Notes: generated by a model not told the origin, from the letters alone. 64,000 nucleotides of DNA from Galeopsis tetrahit (GCA_963675135.1 OY776123.1:2234501-2298500), one strand, 5' to 3'. Shown: positions 9,886-22,370, counted from the first letter of the stretch. Program-made: numbers and translations.

Positions 9886-11570
9886 ATCAATCTTATGCAT
9901 CGAAATGTGTGCCTTCCATTTCTTTTACATTTCTAACCCTCAATTCTTGCTCTACGTTTCTTGCATTATTTGCACACTTCTAATATAGAAATTACACATC
10001 AAATTAATGTTCTCATAACATTATTTTATTTAAAAATTATCACTCATTTGAGATTTAAATTTTCTCACCAAATACATTTTACACTTCATTAAATTATCTG
10101 AATACACCTCTTTTATTTTACTCCACACAACATTTATTTTATGATTTTTTGATATTCTTAAATTTTTTCAAGATTTTTTTTGAAAATTTAAAAAATAGTA
10201 TAATACGTAACTTAGTGGTAACTCAACTATGTGATTCATTAATGACTCGGTGTTAGGTCTACAAATATGATTTTAGTGAGTTGTATTTTGATATAATTAA
10301 TAAAAGGATAATACTCCGTATAATTTTTTTAAAAGTAATTTTTTTTAATGAGGGTAATTAAACACATAAAAAAAGAGGGGACAAATAACAGTGACTTATC
10401 TGAAAACTCAGACTATAGCCATGAGTATTGTTCAACACATTTTAAAAATTGGATCCAGTTATATACAGTATTTGTCAAGAAAAAGCCAACAGTATAAAAA
10501 TTATTGAGTGTTTGTGCCCATCAACTAAAAAAAAACAATATATAATTAATACACCCCACACACCCAAGGGACCATCTAATAAGCGGGAAGGGACCAATAA
10601 TGGACCATCTAATAAACGGGAAGAGACCATAGGGACCAATGGACCATCTAATAAACGGGGACCATAGGGACCAATGGACCATAATTGAGATACTATGCCG
10701 ACATCCCACTTGACACTAGCAAAGGAAGCAGATGTGTAATAATCTACATTCTTCATGTTTCATAAAGTTTGTCGTATTTCTCATTTTATATAATATTAAA
10801 AAAAATATTTTTTTGACATATTTACCCATTATTAATATTTCTCTTTTTCTTTTCTGTTCCCCACATTTCTTTTCCACTCTTACTTTGAACTTTTCAAAAA
10901 AAGATTATTAATATTTCAATAAAAATATAGACATTGTAGAGATTAATAAAGATATTTTAGGAAGATTATTGATAAAAATAAAAAAATCAACAAACTTTTT
11001 AAAATAAAATTTAAAATTAAATGCGATCAACTTTATAAAACGGATGTAGTAATTAATAGTAATGTCACTTTGATAAAATTATATTTGAAGATATCGTCTC
11101 ATGCATGCACATTAAACATAATTTAAATTTGTTTGTCTCTCGCTACTTGTCACATTTGTTTTATTTAGACATGTCATTTACCACATAATTTCATAATATT
11201 TATTTCACTAATTGAAACTCAGTGATGAAAATATGTGATAAAAATAGATAAGCTAAGCTTAGTGATGCGCTGCTGTTTACTCTCAACAAGTTTTTTAATT
11301 TTAAATTTAAATGACGTAAATTGACCTATTTAGCTTGAAATCTCAATTCATTCAACAAATACGAGCTGCACGCTTTGAAAATTGAAAATTTAAGTTAAGA
11401 GATATAAATTGACCATACAACATTTTAAGTTACAAGACGTAAAATTAATTTTTCTCCTTCTATACCAAAGTTTAGTTCATACTTATATAAATTCTCGTCG
11501 GTTCGACAAGAACAACAAATCTTGAATAGTTTTTTATTTCACTACACTGCTTGCTGAACCCGTAATATAC
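9886..11570 (+). repeat. U repeat, unit A1 (about 1.7 kb)
   Basis: The unit starts at the CTTATGCATCGAAATGTGTG segment that abuts every G-family promoter. It contains the GGTAACTCA/TGACTCGGTG region, the ACTTATCTGAAAACTCA region, a GGACCATCTAATAAACGG minisatellite and a tail ending near GACAAGAACAACAAATCTTG. The same order of blocks recurs at 11571, 51886, 53730 and (in part) 36484, 54776 and 56745. No gene is recognised. Confidence 0.8.
10561..10684 (+). repeat. GGACCATCTAATAAACGG minisatellite, about 3 units
   Basis: Imperfect units of roughly 33-40 bp are built on GGACCATCTAATAAACGG and GGGACCAATGG. The homologous position in the U copy at 52568-52772 holds about five or six units, so the array length varies between copies. 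Confidence 0.85.
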
Positions 11571-12810
11571 ATCTTATATGCATCGAAATGCGTGTCTTCC
11601 ATTTCTTTTACATTTCTAACCCTCCATTCTTACTCCACGTCTCTACATTATTTACAAACTTTTAATATAGAAATTACTCATCGAATTAATGTGCTCATAA
11701 CATTATTTTATTTTAAAATTATCACTCATTTGGGGTTTAAATTTTCTCACCGAATAATTTTTACACTTCATTAAATTATCTGAATACACCTCTTTTTTTT
11801 TACTCCACACAACATTTATTTTATGATTTTTCAATATTCTTAGTTTTTTTTTTCAGGATTTTTTTTGAAAATTTAAAAAATAGTATAATACGTACGTAAC
11901 TTAGAGGTAACTCAGCGGTAATTCGTTTGTGACTCGGTGGTGGGTGTATAAATAGAATTTTAGTGAGCTGTAATTTAATTTAATTGATAAAAGGGTAATA
12001 CTTCGTATAATTTTTTATTTTAAATGAGAGTAATTAAACATATAAAAAAAGAGGGAATAAATAAGGGTGACTTATCTGAAAACTCAAACTACGTACATTT
12101 AAAAAATTGGATCCAATTATATACACTATTTGTCATGAAAAAGTCAACAATAAATATAAAATTATTTAGTGTTTGTGCCATCAATTATATACAATCCCAC
12201 TTGACACTGAATAATAATACTCACTCCATCCATAAAATGTAGTCCCAGATAGTGGGACACATGTTTTAAGAAAAAAGTAGATAAAGTAAATAAAGTAAGA
12301 GTATTGTAGAGTATTGTGGGGTCAATAAAGTGATTGTTTATGAATAAAGTTGATGACAATTTAAGTAATTAATTAAGTGATGGTTGAAGAGTGATAGTTT
12401 TTATAAAGGGTATGAGAGTACTATATTTTGTGGACAAAAAAATATAAGACAGATGAGACTAATTTTCGTAGATCGAGGGAGTAATACTGATTGAAACACA
12501 TTATCCTTGTATGTGGAGTGGAGAATCCAATTAAATGTGGGCAATACTATACAAATTAACTCGTTGGCACATCACACTTGACACTAGCAAAGGAAGCAGC
12601 ATGTGCAATAATCTACACTTTTCATATTTCATAAAATTTGTCATATTTTTCATTTTGTATAAAATATATTAAAGAATATATTTTTTTAACAAATTTACCT
12701 TTTTCCATCTCTTTTTCCTTTTCTGTCCGTAGCATTCTTTTTCCACTCTTACTTTGACCTTTAATTTCCAAACAAATTTCATTAATATACTCCGTATTTC
12801 CAAAAGAATA
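11571..12810 (+). repeat. U repeat, unit A2, truncated by a Helitron
   Basis: This is a direct repeat of the A1 unit (starting ATGCATCGAAATGCGTG), with the minisatellite position replaced by a Stowaway MITE at 12220. It is cut at 12810 by a Helitron 5' end. Its counterpart at 53730 carries the same MITE. Confidence 0.75.
12220..12481. mobile_element. Stowaway MITE in U unit A2
   Basis: CTCACTCCATCCATAAAATG and the complement of ATCGAGGGAG form the ends, with TA on both sides (12218-12219, 12482-12483). A homologous MITE lies at the same place in another U unit (54364-54607), so it inserted before the unit was duplicated. Confidence 0.8.
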
Positions 12811-14979
12811 TCTATAAATATATAATACACCAATGATTTACCATATTTGGTTTTGGCGGGAAGCTTTCTGGACCGTTGATATATGTTGATGGAATCTGGG
12901 CCTTCAGATTAATGGCATCAAATTAGGAACCGTTACAATTGTCCATCTATTTATTCACTTTTTTTTGTAGCTCATTCTCACTTTCTTCTCTCTTTTGTTG
13001 TATTATTATTATTCTAGGATAGAAATCAATTATGCATTTATTTATTTTCTATAAATATAAAATTTATTTTCAATTTTTTTGTTTATATTTGTGAAGCTTG
13101 AAGATTTGTTCAGAATTTTGCGTGATTATAAGATATATGAAGATTGAATTCTTGAAGATTTATGAAGATTTTCAAAAATCTTGAAGATTTGTTGAAAGAT
13201 AAAGTATAGGTTTGAAGACTTTTGTATTAGGATTTCAATATGAATGCAATATTAGTAGTCAATTGTCTTATTTTTAAAATCATAACAAGTGTGAAGAATC
13301 AATTTTGAAATGTTGAAAATGTTTTATACTTTTTTTATATACAAAGTCGAAATAATTGCATGCAATTCAACTCACGGCGTTTGAATTCATCTTCAATTTA
13401 TTTCATTTCAGTTGCACAACCCAGTTAAATTTTTTAGATACATTAACGACCCACTTTTGATATTCATAGTTTATATATTAGTAATATATATAATATCATT
13501 ATAATCATCAAATTAGATTAATTTTCATTCATCGCCCAAATCAGGACTCCATCGATCTATCTATCTGCACATTTACTTTGTTCGTGCCACTTTTGTACCC
13601 AATAATTACATTTAATAAAATAAAATTTGATATTGATTTAGGAAATCTCGATTAGGCCGTTTCCCTCATTACATTTATTTGACTAAATATTTTTTACTAA
13701 ATTTACTCGATTAGGCAGTAAATAATTAATAATTTAAACAATATTTTTTTCTCTCCATAATCACTCCATAATAATATACTTAATACACATTTATGATTGA
13801 AATTAATTTACTTTTTTTCTCCATAATCACCTCCATAATAATATACTTAATACACATTTATGATTGAAAGTAATTTCAGTTCGTATAAAAACTATGACTT
13901 TGTACATATGGTAAATAATGAATAATATAGCCATAATTTTTTTCAATTTACAAAAAGAAAATTCTCCATACTCACCTTCAATTAATTTTAAATGATTTAT
14001 GATATATGACAAATTACATTTAATTGACTAAATAATTTTTAGTAGATGTATTCTATTATGCAGTAAATAAGTAATAAGTCACTCAATAAATTTGTTTATC
14101 TCCATAATCACCTCCATAATTTATATCAAAAATTTTAATTTATGTTAAAAGACCTTTCAAGATTCACCCTAATAATATGCTTAATTGTAGTTACTAGATT
14201 ATTTTTTAATGGTTAATTACTGTTATTTACTGGTACATTATTATAGAGATATAATGTACTCCATATCAGTATTTTAAATTTAGGTTAAAGACATTTCTAA
14301 TGGAAGTGAATAATTTATTCAATTATATATGCATGTATAATTTATCAGTCCATTTACGATTGAAATTAATTTCAGTTCAGTGTGATAACTATGACTTTGT
14401 ACATATTTTGATTTAAATCTTCCACTAAAAAAATCTCTCTATTTTGCTAATCGATCGAAAAAAACCCTGAAAAAAATACATATTTTAGTGTAAGAAAGAT
14501 GAAGAAACATTAACAAAAATTGATGAAAAAATCATAATCACAGTCCCAATTATACAGAGAGACACGAGAAGAGAGAAATAGATTCACCCCAAGGGGGTTG
14601 TTACCCGTCGTGTTTACTTGGTACACGAGAAGAGAGAAATAGACACAAGTAAAATTTAAAGTTTGACGAATTTAAAAAAAAAAAAATCTTAAAAAATATG
14701 TCTTTATTTTAAGTTAATTAATTGAATTGTTTTTTATTTTTTATCATTGTGTTAAATTGTCCAATTTAATCTTTCAGTTTATCCTTGCAGTTTTAATTCT
14801 ATATTTATCATTACTTTTTAATATATTCAACTATTTATGTTAAAATTGTTATTATAATTATGCAATTATTTGTTAATTATTTTCATGTTTATGATAAGAT
14901 AAATCAATCTGTTTATTCTGGTAGTGGTGGTGTTTTTTTTGTTGTTTATGAGTATGGTGAAACTGGTAAAACGTTTATT
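12811..14979 (+). mobile_element. Helitron, 5' part
   Basis: The element starts TCTATAAATATA immediately after A (12810). The empty U copy near 55497 reads AAAAGAATATAGATATT, so the insertion fell between A and T, the Helitron target. A second Helitron (58698) starts TCTATACTAATATA and shares the following ATAATACACC, GGCGGGAA and TGGACCRTTGAT segments. The interior is AT-rich and otherwise uninformative up to the helicase remnant. A short tandem duplication of about 65 bp lies at 13,750-13,875. The 3' end was not found. Confidence 0.75.
14890..14979 (+). pseudogene. Helitron PIF1-type helicase fragment (Walker A region)
   Basis: Thirty codons read in one frame include SGGVFFVVYEYGETGKTF. 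This matches the ATP-binding Walker A neighbourhood of plant Helitron RepHel helicases, where the usual form is GGVFFVYGYGGTGKTF. An extra valine and a Gly-to-Glu change in the loop suggest it is dead. The frame ends at TAA (14,992-14,994), and a copia fragment begins right after, joined across a 22-bp segment that is repeated at 16,044. Confidence 0.8.
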
Positions 14980-14997
14980 GCAAAATTGAATTAAATG

Positions 14998-16600
14998 AAA
15001 CCCTTTGCAACCAAACGAGCCTTATACCTTTCAACGTCCCCATTTGGTTTATATTTGATCTTATAAACCCACTTGGAACCAACAATTTTCTTTCCAGGAG
15101 GTAACTCGGTTAGTGTCCATGTGTCGTTTTGTTCTAAAGCCTTGATCTCCTTTGCCATGGCCTCACACCATAAAGGATCTCGATTTGCTTGGGCGAAGTG
15201 TTTCGGTTCATCACGAGACGTGATGGCCGCTAAGAAGGCTTTGTGAGCCGAAGAAAACCTGTCATATGAAATACAAAGGGACAATGGGTGTGCTGTTGAG
15301 TGTGCTAAGTTTGTGGCGGGTGTCGCATGGTCAATTGAGGGAGGGAGATCAGTGGTGTAGGAGTCGAGGTGTTTGGGGCGCCTCTTGATCATGTCACTAA
15401 ACCGTTGTGCAGGTCTATCCACCATAATATCAAGGGCAACAATGGGCTGTTGCTCGGCGGAGGTGGCGCCGATGCCGAGTTGGGAGAGGATTGTTGCTCG
15501 CTGGATGACAAATGGACGGGACCAAGACGGAGAGGATGGTCGAGTCGCAACCGAGGAGCCCTGAATACGAGCAAGGGCCATTTCAACGGTTGTGGCAAGG
15601 TTAGAATTGTCGTGGCCCTTGAATGGAAATATATCCTCAAAGAAGGTCACATCTCGTGAATTGTAGAATTTATGAGACTTTAAATCAAAAACTCGATAAG
15701 CCTTTTGTTCAATACACATGCACCTCCTCGTTCTCCAAATTTATCCTTGCGACGATTCTCATGAGCATAAACAAGACAACCAAATTTTTTGAGGTGATCG
15801 TAAGAGGGTTTCTTGCCAAGCAACAATTCATACGTCGTCTGATGTGAAATTACCGGTGAGGGAATGATATAAACAGTTGTAAGGATACATTCACCCAAAA
15901 CTCAACCGGCACCCTTGCCACCTCAAGTATGTGTGGAGTATCCGTGCAAGAACTTTCCAATAAGATCCCATGATTAGCAAAATAGTCAATCCCATTATCT
16001 GATCGAAGACGTTTAACAGAAACCCCAAACTGATTTTGAACCATATTGCAAAATTGAATTAAATGCAATGCAACATCCGATTTTTTAGGCACAAGAAAAG
16101 CCCAAACAGCCCTACTAAAATCAAAGTAATATTATTAGAAGGTTCTGCACGCAAAAACTCAGCCAAGCGGTCTAGTTGCTCGGCAGTTAATCCGGGAACA
16201 GCTGCCAAGTTGCGACCAGTCTGGGCTACCAACGGTCTCTGCCCTCTCTTAATTGTTTTGCCAAATTACACGTACAATTTGGCGTTGGCGAAACAGATGT
16301 GACTTCATCCCAAACACACCGTAGCGTACTGTAATAAGCCGAAATAGACTGTCCCTCTTGACGAATTTGATTGACGGTGCACTTTCTTTCCCAAATCGAG
16401 CCAAATCTCCCGCGCCGTCCTAAACTTTACACTCTGTCGAATCTCAGGTTCCATGCTACTAAGTAGCCAACCCTTTACCATGGCGGCGTTAGTCCGTTTC
16501 CAGTACGGAAGGTAAGAAAAGCAGAGCATATTTCGCAAAGATGAAAGTGAATTGAATAAACAGTGGGCCAAAATATAAACATAAGTGTGGGCCAAGATTA
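14998..16600 (-). pseudogene. Ty1/copia polyprotein remnant (gag, integrase, RT start), internally deleted
   Basis: Read right to left on the minus strand: a gag piece (complement 16,305-16,500; WKRTNAAMVKGWLLSSM, REIWLDL and, after a frameshift, the ISAYYSTLRCVWDEV segment), then an integrase piece (complement 15,850-16,092; RSDNGIDY) that has lost the region around the third catalytic residue. Next comes the integrase tail (complement 15,680-15,850; TTYELLLGKKPSYDHLKKFGC), then the linker and the start of reverse transcriptase (complement 14,998-15,719; GSKWVYKIKYKPNGDVERYKARLVAKGF). Several frameshifts and deletions separate the pieces and no LTRs flank them. The RT start resembles the Retrofit/Ale-like copia group more than SIRE. 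Not functional. Confidence 0.9.
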
Positions 16601-16999
16601 AATAAGCGGCCCAATAGTGGTTGGTTATATAAGATAAATGAAGGGTATTTTAGATGATTTAATGAGGTGTAAAATAGAATGATGTTAGAAGGGTGTTAAA
16701 AACAGAATGATGTTACATCACAATTACAACAAAATGTTAATTCAAATTTGTATTACATATGTTTTTATCCATTGTATTTTATAATTTAAATTTGTAATAT
16801 GTTATGTTTTATTTCCTATTGTATTTTATAATTTAAATTTGTAATATGTTATGTTTTATTTCCTCTGTAAATTGAGCTACTTTAGTAAGTCAAATTGCTG
16901 CTAATACTGCTATTGATTATAGGCTCTATAACTGGATTGTTGCGATGGCCAAGTACTGCTCCTACTGGGTAATGTTCATTGACAAAATCTTATGTGAAC
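16601..16999. other. AT-rich junction stretch with a 47-bp tandem duplication
   Basis: Two direct 47-bp units lie at 16,771-16,817 and 16,818-16,864 (ATTGTATTTTATAATTT...). A short GC-balanced piece (16,920-16,975) precedes the duplicated B3 tail. The end of the Helitron may fall here, but I could not place it. Confidence 0.5.
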
Positions 17000-17098
17000 A
17001 ATAGCCATGAGCTTGAAGAATTGTTGTTTGAAAATCTTGATGACTATTTTATTTTCCATGCTAACGTGTTTGATAGCTCTGGATGTGAGAAAATTTGA
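17000..17098 (+). pseudogene. B3-domain gene fragment (C-terminal part only)
   Basis: The frame NSHELEE-LLFENLDDYFIFHANV continues to the same stop codon as the intact B3 gene, but 9 bp (three codons, GGL) are missing in the ELEEGG turn. Everything upstream of codon 48 of that exon is absent, replaced by unrelated sequence. It is the left edge of the segmental duplication. Confidence 0.9.
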
Positions 17099-18094
17099 AC
17101 CCATTGCAATAAAGATTGTCATTTCATTTCTCATGCTTTATGTATTTTGCCAGTGTTAGATTTTCTTGATCCTGTTTATGTTCCCTTTGGAATCCATTAA
17201 AGGACCTCCACTATACACCACAAAGATTGATACATTGATTGATGCCTAAGGAAAAACACCAGTAATTTGCTAAGGCTCAACATCAAGATAGATGTATGTT
17301 TGAAATTCAAATTGATAATCAGGTATCACTAACAAAATTATTGTTAATACATGAAAGAAATAAATAAATTAATCCAAAAATAAATAAATATTAAGATTAT
17401 AAGTTTACTTGAGAAATAAATAGAAAAATGGTTGCTCATGTAAGGCATAATATCTCTCAACGTGATTGAAGCTACGAACTCAATTTGGATGGTTTCTTTG
17501 TGATTTGAAATCAGAAGTAGCTGTCACAGACTCAAGGTAAAACATCAAGCACTTGAAGAGCATAAGCAAAATATGTGTTAAAATTAGAAAATCTGAAAAT
17601 TAAAGATCACATACAAATATGGTAAACAAAACATTCAAAAAATTGAGAGAAAATAAATGATACAGAGTAACATATAAATGCAGGACAATTCACTACTCTG
17701 AATTATGTGAGTGAATCAAAGTAGTAGCCGCCACATGCCCAATTGTATGCACAATCCGAAGCCTAAAACCACCAACACATCTGTTGAGAGGGTCAAACAA
17801 ATGTTCCACATCGAAAAGACATAGAAGAATTCATGGCTATAAAAGAGTGGATTAGTATCCCCATTGGTATGAGATCTTTTAGGGAAACTCAAAAGTAAAG
17901 TAGTAGTAAATGACCACAAAATATTACACAAAAATAGCTAGAAAAGGATAAATAATGAATGCATAAGAAATATACACTTAATAATTAAAATCAGTAGAGA
18001 AATTAAATCTAAAATATAGATATAAATCAATATATAACCCATAGATTAATATTTCGAAACACATTTACTAAGAAAGGCATAGGATATTATTAAG
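17000..18094 (+). repeat. Segmental duplication, copy 2 (partner 6802-7906)
   Basis: Nearly identical to copy 1 with scattered single-base differences. It is interrupted at 18,094 by a MULE-like element, resumes at 21,136 and is interrupted again at 23,143 by the SIRE-like element. The USE-like/TATA pair is preserved at 17,803-17,845. Confidence 0.92.
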
Positions 18095-18189
18095 AGATTA
18101 TTAACCCCAGCATACAAAATCTGACCCCTAAGTGTGTGCTGATACATCCGCATTTTAAAAAAAAATTATTCCACTTGGTAATACAAAAT

Positions 18190-20006
18190 TTCAGATGAAT
18201 GGTCGATTATACCCCTTATTTGTTAATAGGTTTTTTATTTTCGTTTCATCCGCCCCTTTTCATATCCCCTGCAAGTCTGTCGAATCGAGGTGTCCATTCT
18301 TGGCCCTTCTTTCCAACTTTCTCCCCCATTTCAAATTCAAATTCAAATATAACATGGTATCTGCTCATATCATTTCATATGTCCGTCGTCTTCATCGTCT
18401 TCGATTTAGATTGTATTTCTTGTTTCTTTTCATATGTCCGGCGCCGGAGAGATCGACGAAGATGAGGCTCTCGAGATCCGGTCACGAACGCAGTAGATCC
18501 GAGTTATGGAAGAAGAAGCTGTCGACGAAGGCCCGATGAAGCAGATTTGATCTTTTCATTGGCCGGAATATTGTTGAGGCGAAGGAGTTCGGGCTCGTTC
18601 GCCGGAGTAGATCGTCTTCTCCGATCTACGCAGAACCTGAATGCCCCATCAAAGTGCTCATCTTCTCCGATCTACGCCGCTCGCGTGATGGCGGTGTAGA
18701 TCTAGGGTTTTCTGAAAATAAGTTTTCCCCTATTTCTTCCATTATTTCTTCCTACGCATTTTCCAACTTGATTATATATGCTAGAAATATTTTTGGAGTG
18801 GGAATTGAGAAAAAAAGATAAATTTGTGGAGTGTGAATTACAGGTAAGCCCTTCATTCTCTCTTCTACGGATCTTTTTCTGTCATTCTCTCATCACCTTT
18901 GAATCTGAACCTAGAGCGTAAGGTCCCTCTGTTTTTGTTCTGTTCACAGGACCTAATCAATGTTTTAATTTTCTGTGCTTCTTTATTCCTATCATTTTTG
19001 GCTCTGATTTTATTTCGGCTGCAGCTGATTAAAGATGCATTTGTTGTTGTTGCTTTCTGATTCTAAAATCTAATGATAATTGAACAATTCCATTTTTTTG
19101 CTGCCTTTGTTATAATTAATACTCCATTTTTATCCAAACTTTGATGATCCTAATCTCAGTGTACACATATGAGGAAATCTGGGAATGTAAAATCTAGGTA
19201 GTCTTTGAAGTTTAGAATTCAAAATCTTTTGGAGCCTTCTGTGAAAGTAGAACATGACAGTTGATATGATTTGGATATCATATAAAGATCTATTAAAGCA
19301 CACAAACATAATCAAATAGATATTTTGTTCTCATTTGATCATATTGAATTATACATAAAATTGTAATTGGCATATAGTTGTGCAATTTACGGCTTTACTT
19401 ACATAAGCAGATATGCTCAAGCTATCTGTCATGCTTCAACTTTAGAATGATTTGCTGATTTAGTTGGTGGAACTTTTACTGCTTAAATCATAGTATGAAA
19501 TGTCTATGTTGAACTTTTTTTTATTTTTTATACTTATATGTTGAACTTTTAGCTTTTGCATATACTTATCCTTTCAAGACTTCATACTATGCCTTTTATT
19601 TTTCAGCAAAGATTCCATTTCCACTTACTCAGAGATTCAGGGCAATGCTGCAATATGGTATTCTTCACTTGAGCACTGTTGAAGTCAGCTATGTGAGCAA
19701 TCGCTCCTGGTATTCTCGCTTTTGGTGTTGGAATTGGACTAAAATCTGGAATTAGGCTGTTAAGAATGGATTTCAATCTTTGATGATAATTGATTCTCAC
19801 TGGAAGCACTGGAAACCATTTTATTTACTTCAGTTTGTTTTGTTTTCTTCTTATCTGTTTTTCAGTCTTTTCTTTTGTTAAGAGGCAGCATCTTTCTTCT
19901 TTGGCATTATAAACTGGTGCCCCTTATTTATTGAGCTTGTAACTTTTTTCTTGTACTTTATATCATCAATAAATGGCCTTTGTCTAACAAAAAAAAAAAA
20001 AAAAAA
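18190..20006 (+). other. Gene-like cargo with poly-A signal and poly-A tract inside the MULE-like element
   Basis: The first part (18,400-18,700) is GC-rich and has a short ATG frame, MSGAGEIDEDEALEIRSR, that stops after about 20 codons. A splice-like ACAG-GTAAGC occurs near 18,843 and a TTTTCAG acceptor near 19,606. The last part ends with AATAAA (19,968-19,973) followed 15 nt later by a run of about 18 A. That arrangement is what a reverse-transcribed, polyadenylated RNA would leave, or a captured gene 3' end by an A-run. No product is recognised. Plus-strand orientation follows from the poly-A signal. Confidence 0.4.
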
Positions 20007-20040
20007 CTTAAGTGGAGTAACATTTTTTTACTTGAAAATC

Positions 20041-20250
20041 TTGTCGATATTCAATATTTAATATATATGTCGATATTCAATATAGATGTTGATATTCAAT
20101 ATTGTGTGATATTCAATATTGTATTATATTCAATATATATCAGTGTTCAATATATATGTCGATATTCAATTTATATATATACATATATATTTTGATGTTC
20201 ATATATATATATATTTATACTGATATTCAATATTTAATTATATTCAATGT
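20041..20250. repeat. Degenerate GATATTCAATAT minisatellite
   Basis: GATATTCAATAT and close variants recur about a dozen times separated by short AT-rich spacers. It lies directly after the poly-A tract. The sequence from here to about 20,960 is very A-rich with repeated TGAATAAAA words and holds no gene. Confidence 0.8.
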
Positions 20251-21145
20251 ATATAAAAAAATTGAATAAAGAAAATTGAACTAAATATTTTTTACTTAAA
20301 ATTTCAAAAAAAAAAAAAAAATCAATAAAAATCAGAATAAAAAAAAATTGAATAAAATTTTTAAGTAAAAACTGAATAAAATATAAATAAAAAATTGAAT
20401 AAAAATAATTCGTCTAGTAGGGAGAAACAAAATTTAAAACCAATTTTGAATAAAAAAATTTAATAAAATATAAATTAAAAACTAAATTAAAAAAACTTGG
20501 TAATAGTGGGAATTGATAATGTGGAAAATGAATTGGAATTGAAAGGGTGGAGCGAGAGGGATCTAGTTGCAGATTGATGTGACTGATTTTTTACATTTGA
20601 AAATTTTCTTTATATTAAGGAGTGAGAAAATATATTATACTCCTACTAATTAGTTAATATATCATTAAAAATATTTTTTATATTAAAAATTTTGAATTTA
20701 AAAAATGAATAACAAAATTTTAATTAAAAAAAATTGACGTAAGTTTTTGAAAAAAAATTCTGAGCAAAAAAAAAAAAAAAATCTGAATAAAAAAAAAAAA
20801 TCAAGTAAATTCTGATTTAAAAATTTAAATTAAATTTTAAAAAAAATGTGTGGATTAAAATTTTAAAAAAATATGTAATAATTTTAAAATAAAAAATTGG
20901 AGTAAAAACAGAATAAAATATAAATAAAAAAATTGAATAAATTTAATTTGAACACAAAATCGGTTGATTTGACAACCAAAGATTTTGTGTCAATGAGAGA
21001 AACCAACCCCATTTGTATTATTTGAAGGGCATAAGAGTCTTTTTACAATAGCATTTTGTATCTCCTCACACTTTATTAATCACATGTATCAGCACACACT
21101 AAAGACTCTCAATTGTACTAGAAAAAACTTTGCCCTATTATTAAG

Positions 21146-22370
21146 TTTACCCTCATAAATAAACACTCACAAAGGTTATTGTTAATACTGGAAACTATTC
21201 AAAAATTAATAAACATTAAGATTATAAGCTTATATGTGAAATGAATAAAAAAATAGATCGATAAGAAGTTATCACTTAAAAAGTTATAAACATGCAAAAC
21301 ATAATACTGTATTTCTCAATTTGAATTATTTCTTGGTGATATGAATCAAAAGTATTTGTCACGGTCAAAACATCAAACACTTAAAGAGCATAAGTAAGAT
21401 ATGTGTTAAAAAATAAAATTAAAAGATGTAGAGAGTATGACATACAACAATTCCGGCAATTAGTGGAGAAACTATTGCCGTAATAAGAACAGTTTGAAAC
21501 TTAATGTTGATAAATGTGAGTGTATTGAGACAAACCCTTCATTTTTTCCAAATCTCCAATAGATCCCTACTTCAAGGACCCATGGATTTTTATGTCTGAG
21601 TTTTAATGTATGTATTATTTATTACTCCCTCATTTTTTCAATTATTTTCACACTTTATTTTTCGAGACGTTTCACAATAACTTTCATACACTTAAAATGA
21701 AAAATTATTTATAAACTCCATCCTCACAATATCCTCAATTTTACACCGATGTCGTTATTTTTCTCAACACTTATACAAAAGTCAACTCATTTATTTATTT
21801 TATACATAAATGTTTACAAAATTATCCCTAAAAATCTTCACTAAATTCACTTTTCTAATTTTGTGTGTCACTTCACATGTGAAAGAACTTTATGAGACGG
21901 GGGGAGTATTATTATTATTGGAGATAAAATTGGGACAGTGAAGAAGACTTTTCAATTTTATAAATAATAAATATGTTATTTTAGTGTGAATAAAATAATG
22001 ATATTTTAAGTAATGACATTTTATGTAATATTAAGATGTTTTTAATGAATAAATAAAATTAAGATGGTAAAATGTGTTACTCTTGAGTGATTAGAGTGAA
22101 AATGGAGGAATGATAGTTTGGATATATCATACCTGCTTAAAATACTCATCGAATGTTTCAAATTAAATTAATAATTTTTTAATTGGATAATAAAACAAAC
22201 AAAAATGGGATGGATGTATTTGAAAACGCAGGTGGGTGTATTAATTAATTCGTGGGGTTGAAATAATCGTGGACTTTTAACAAATATAAATACTAACGAG
22301 TGCTAAATTAGCCCAGCCCGTTTAACAATGTAAATTAATAACAAAAACAATAATATATAGTGCTAGGAAA
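21146..22370. repeat. Continuation of segmental duplication copy 2
   Basis: Matches 7,907-9,150 with several short deletions and includes the Stowaway-like MITE at 21,625-21,906 (TA at 21,623 and 21,907). No gene is seen. Confidence 0.85.
21625..21906. mobile_element. Stowaway-like MITE, copy 2
   Basis: Same MITE as at 8360-8640, carried along by the segmental duplication. The right end here reads ACGGGGGGAG, closer to the usual Stowaway terminus. Confidence 0.75.

Larger units (their letters stand above)
18095..21135. mobile_element. MULE-like element, 3,041 bp, possibly Pack-MULE
   Basis: A perfect 10-bp duplication, TATTATTAAG, flanks it (18,085-18,094 and 21,136-21,145), and the uninterrupted sequence is present in copy 1 near 7,887-7,906. 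Ten-base TSDs point to Mutator-like elements. Inverted ends are weak in the outer ~35 bp but share an identical 17-bp segment, AGTGTGTGCTGATACAT, at the same offset from each terminus. No transposase is recognised. The interior contains gene-like sequence (18,190-20,006), so capture of host sequence is plausible. Confidence 0.72.
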
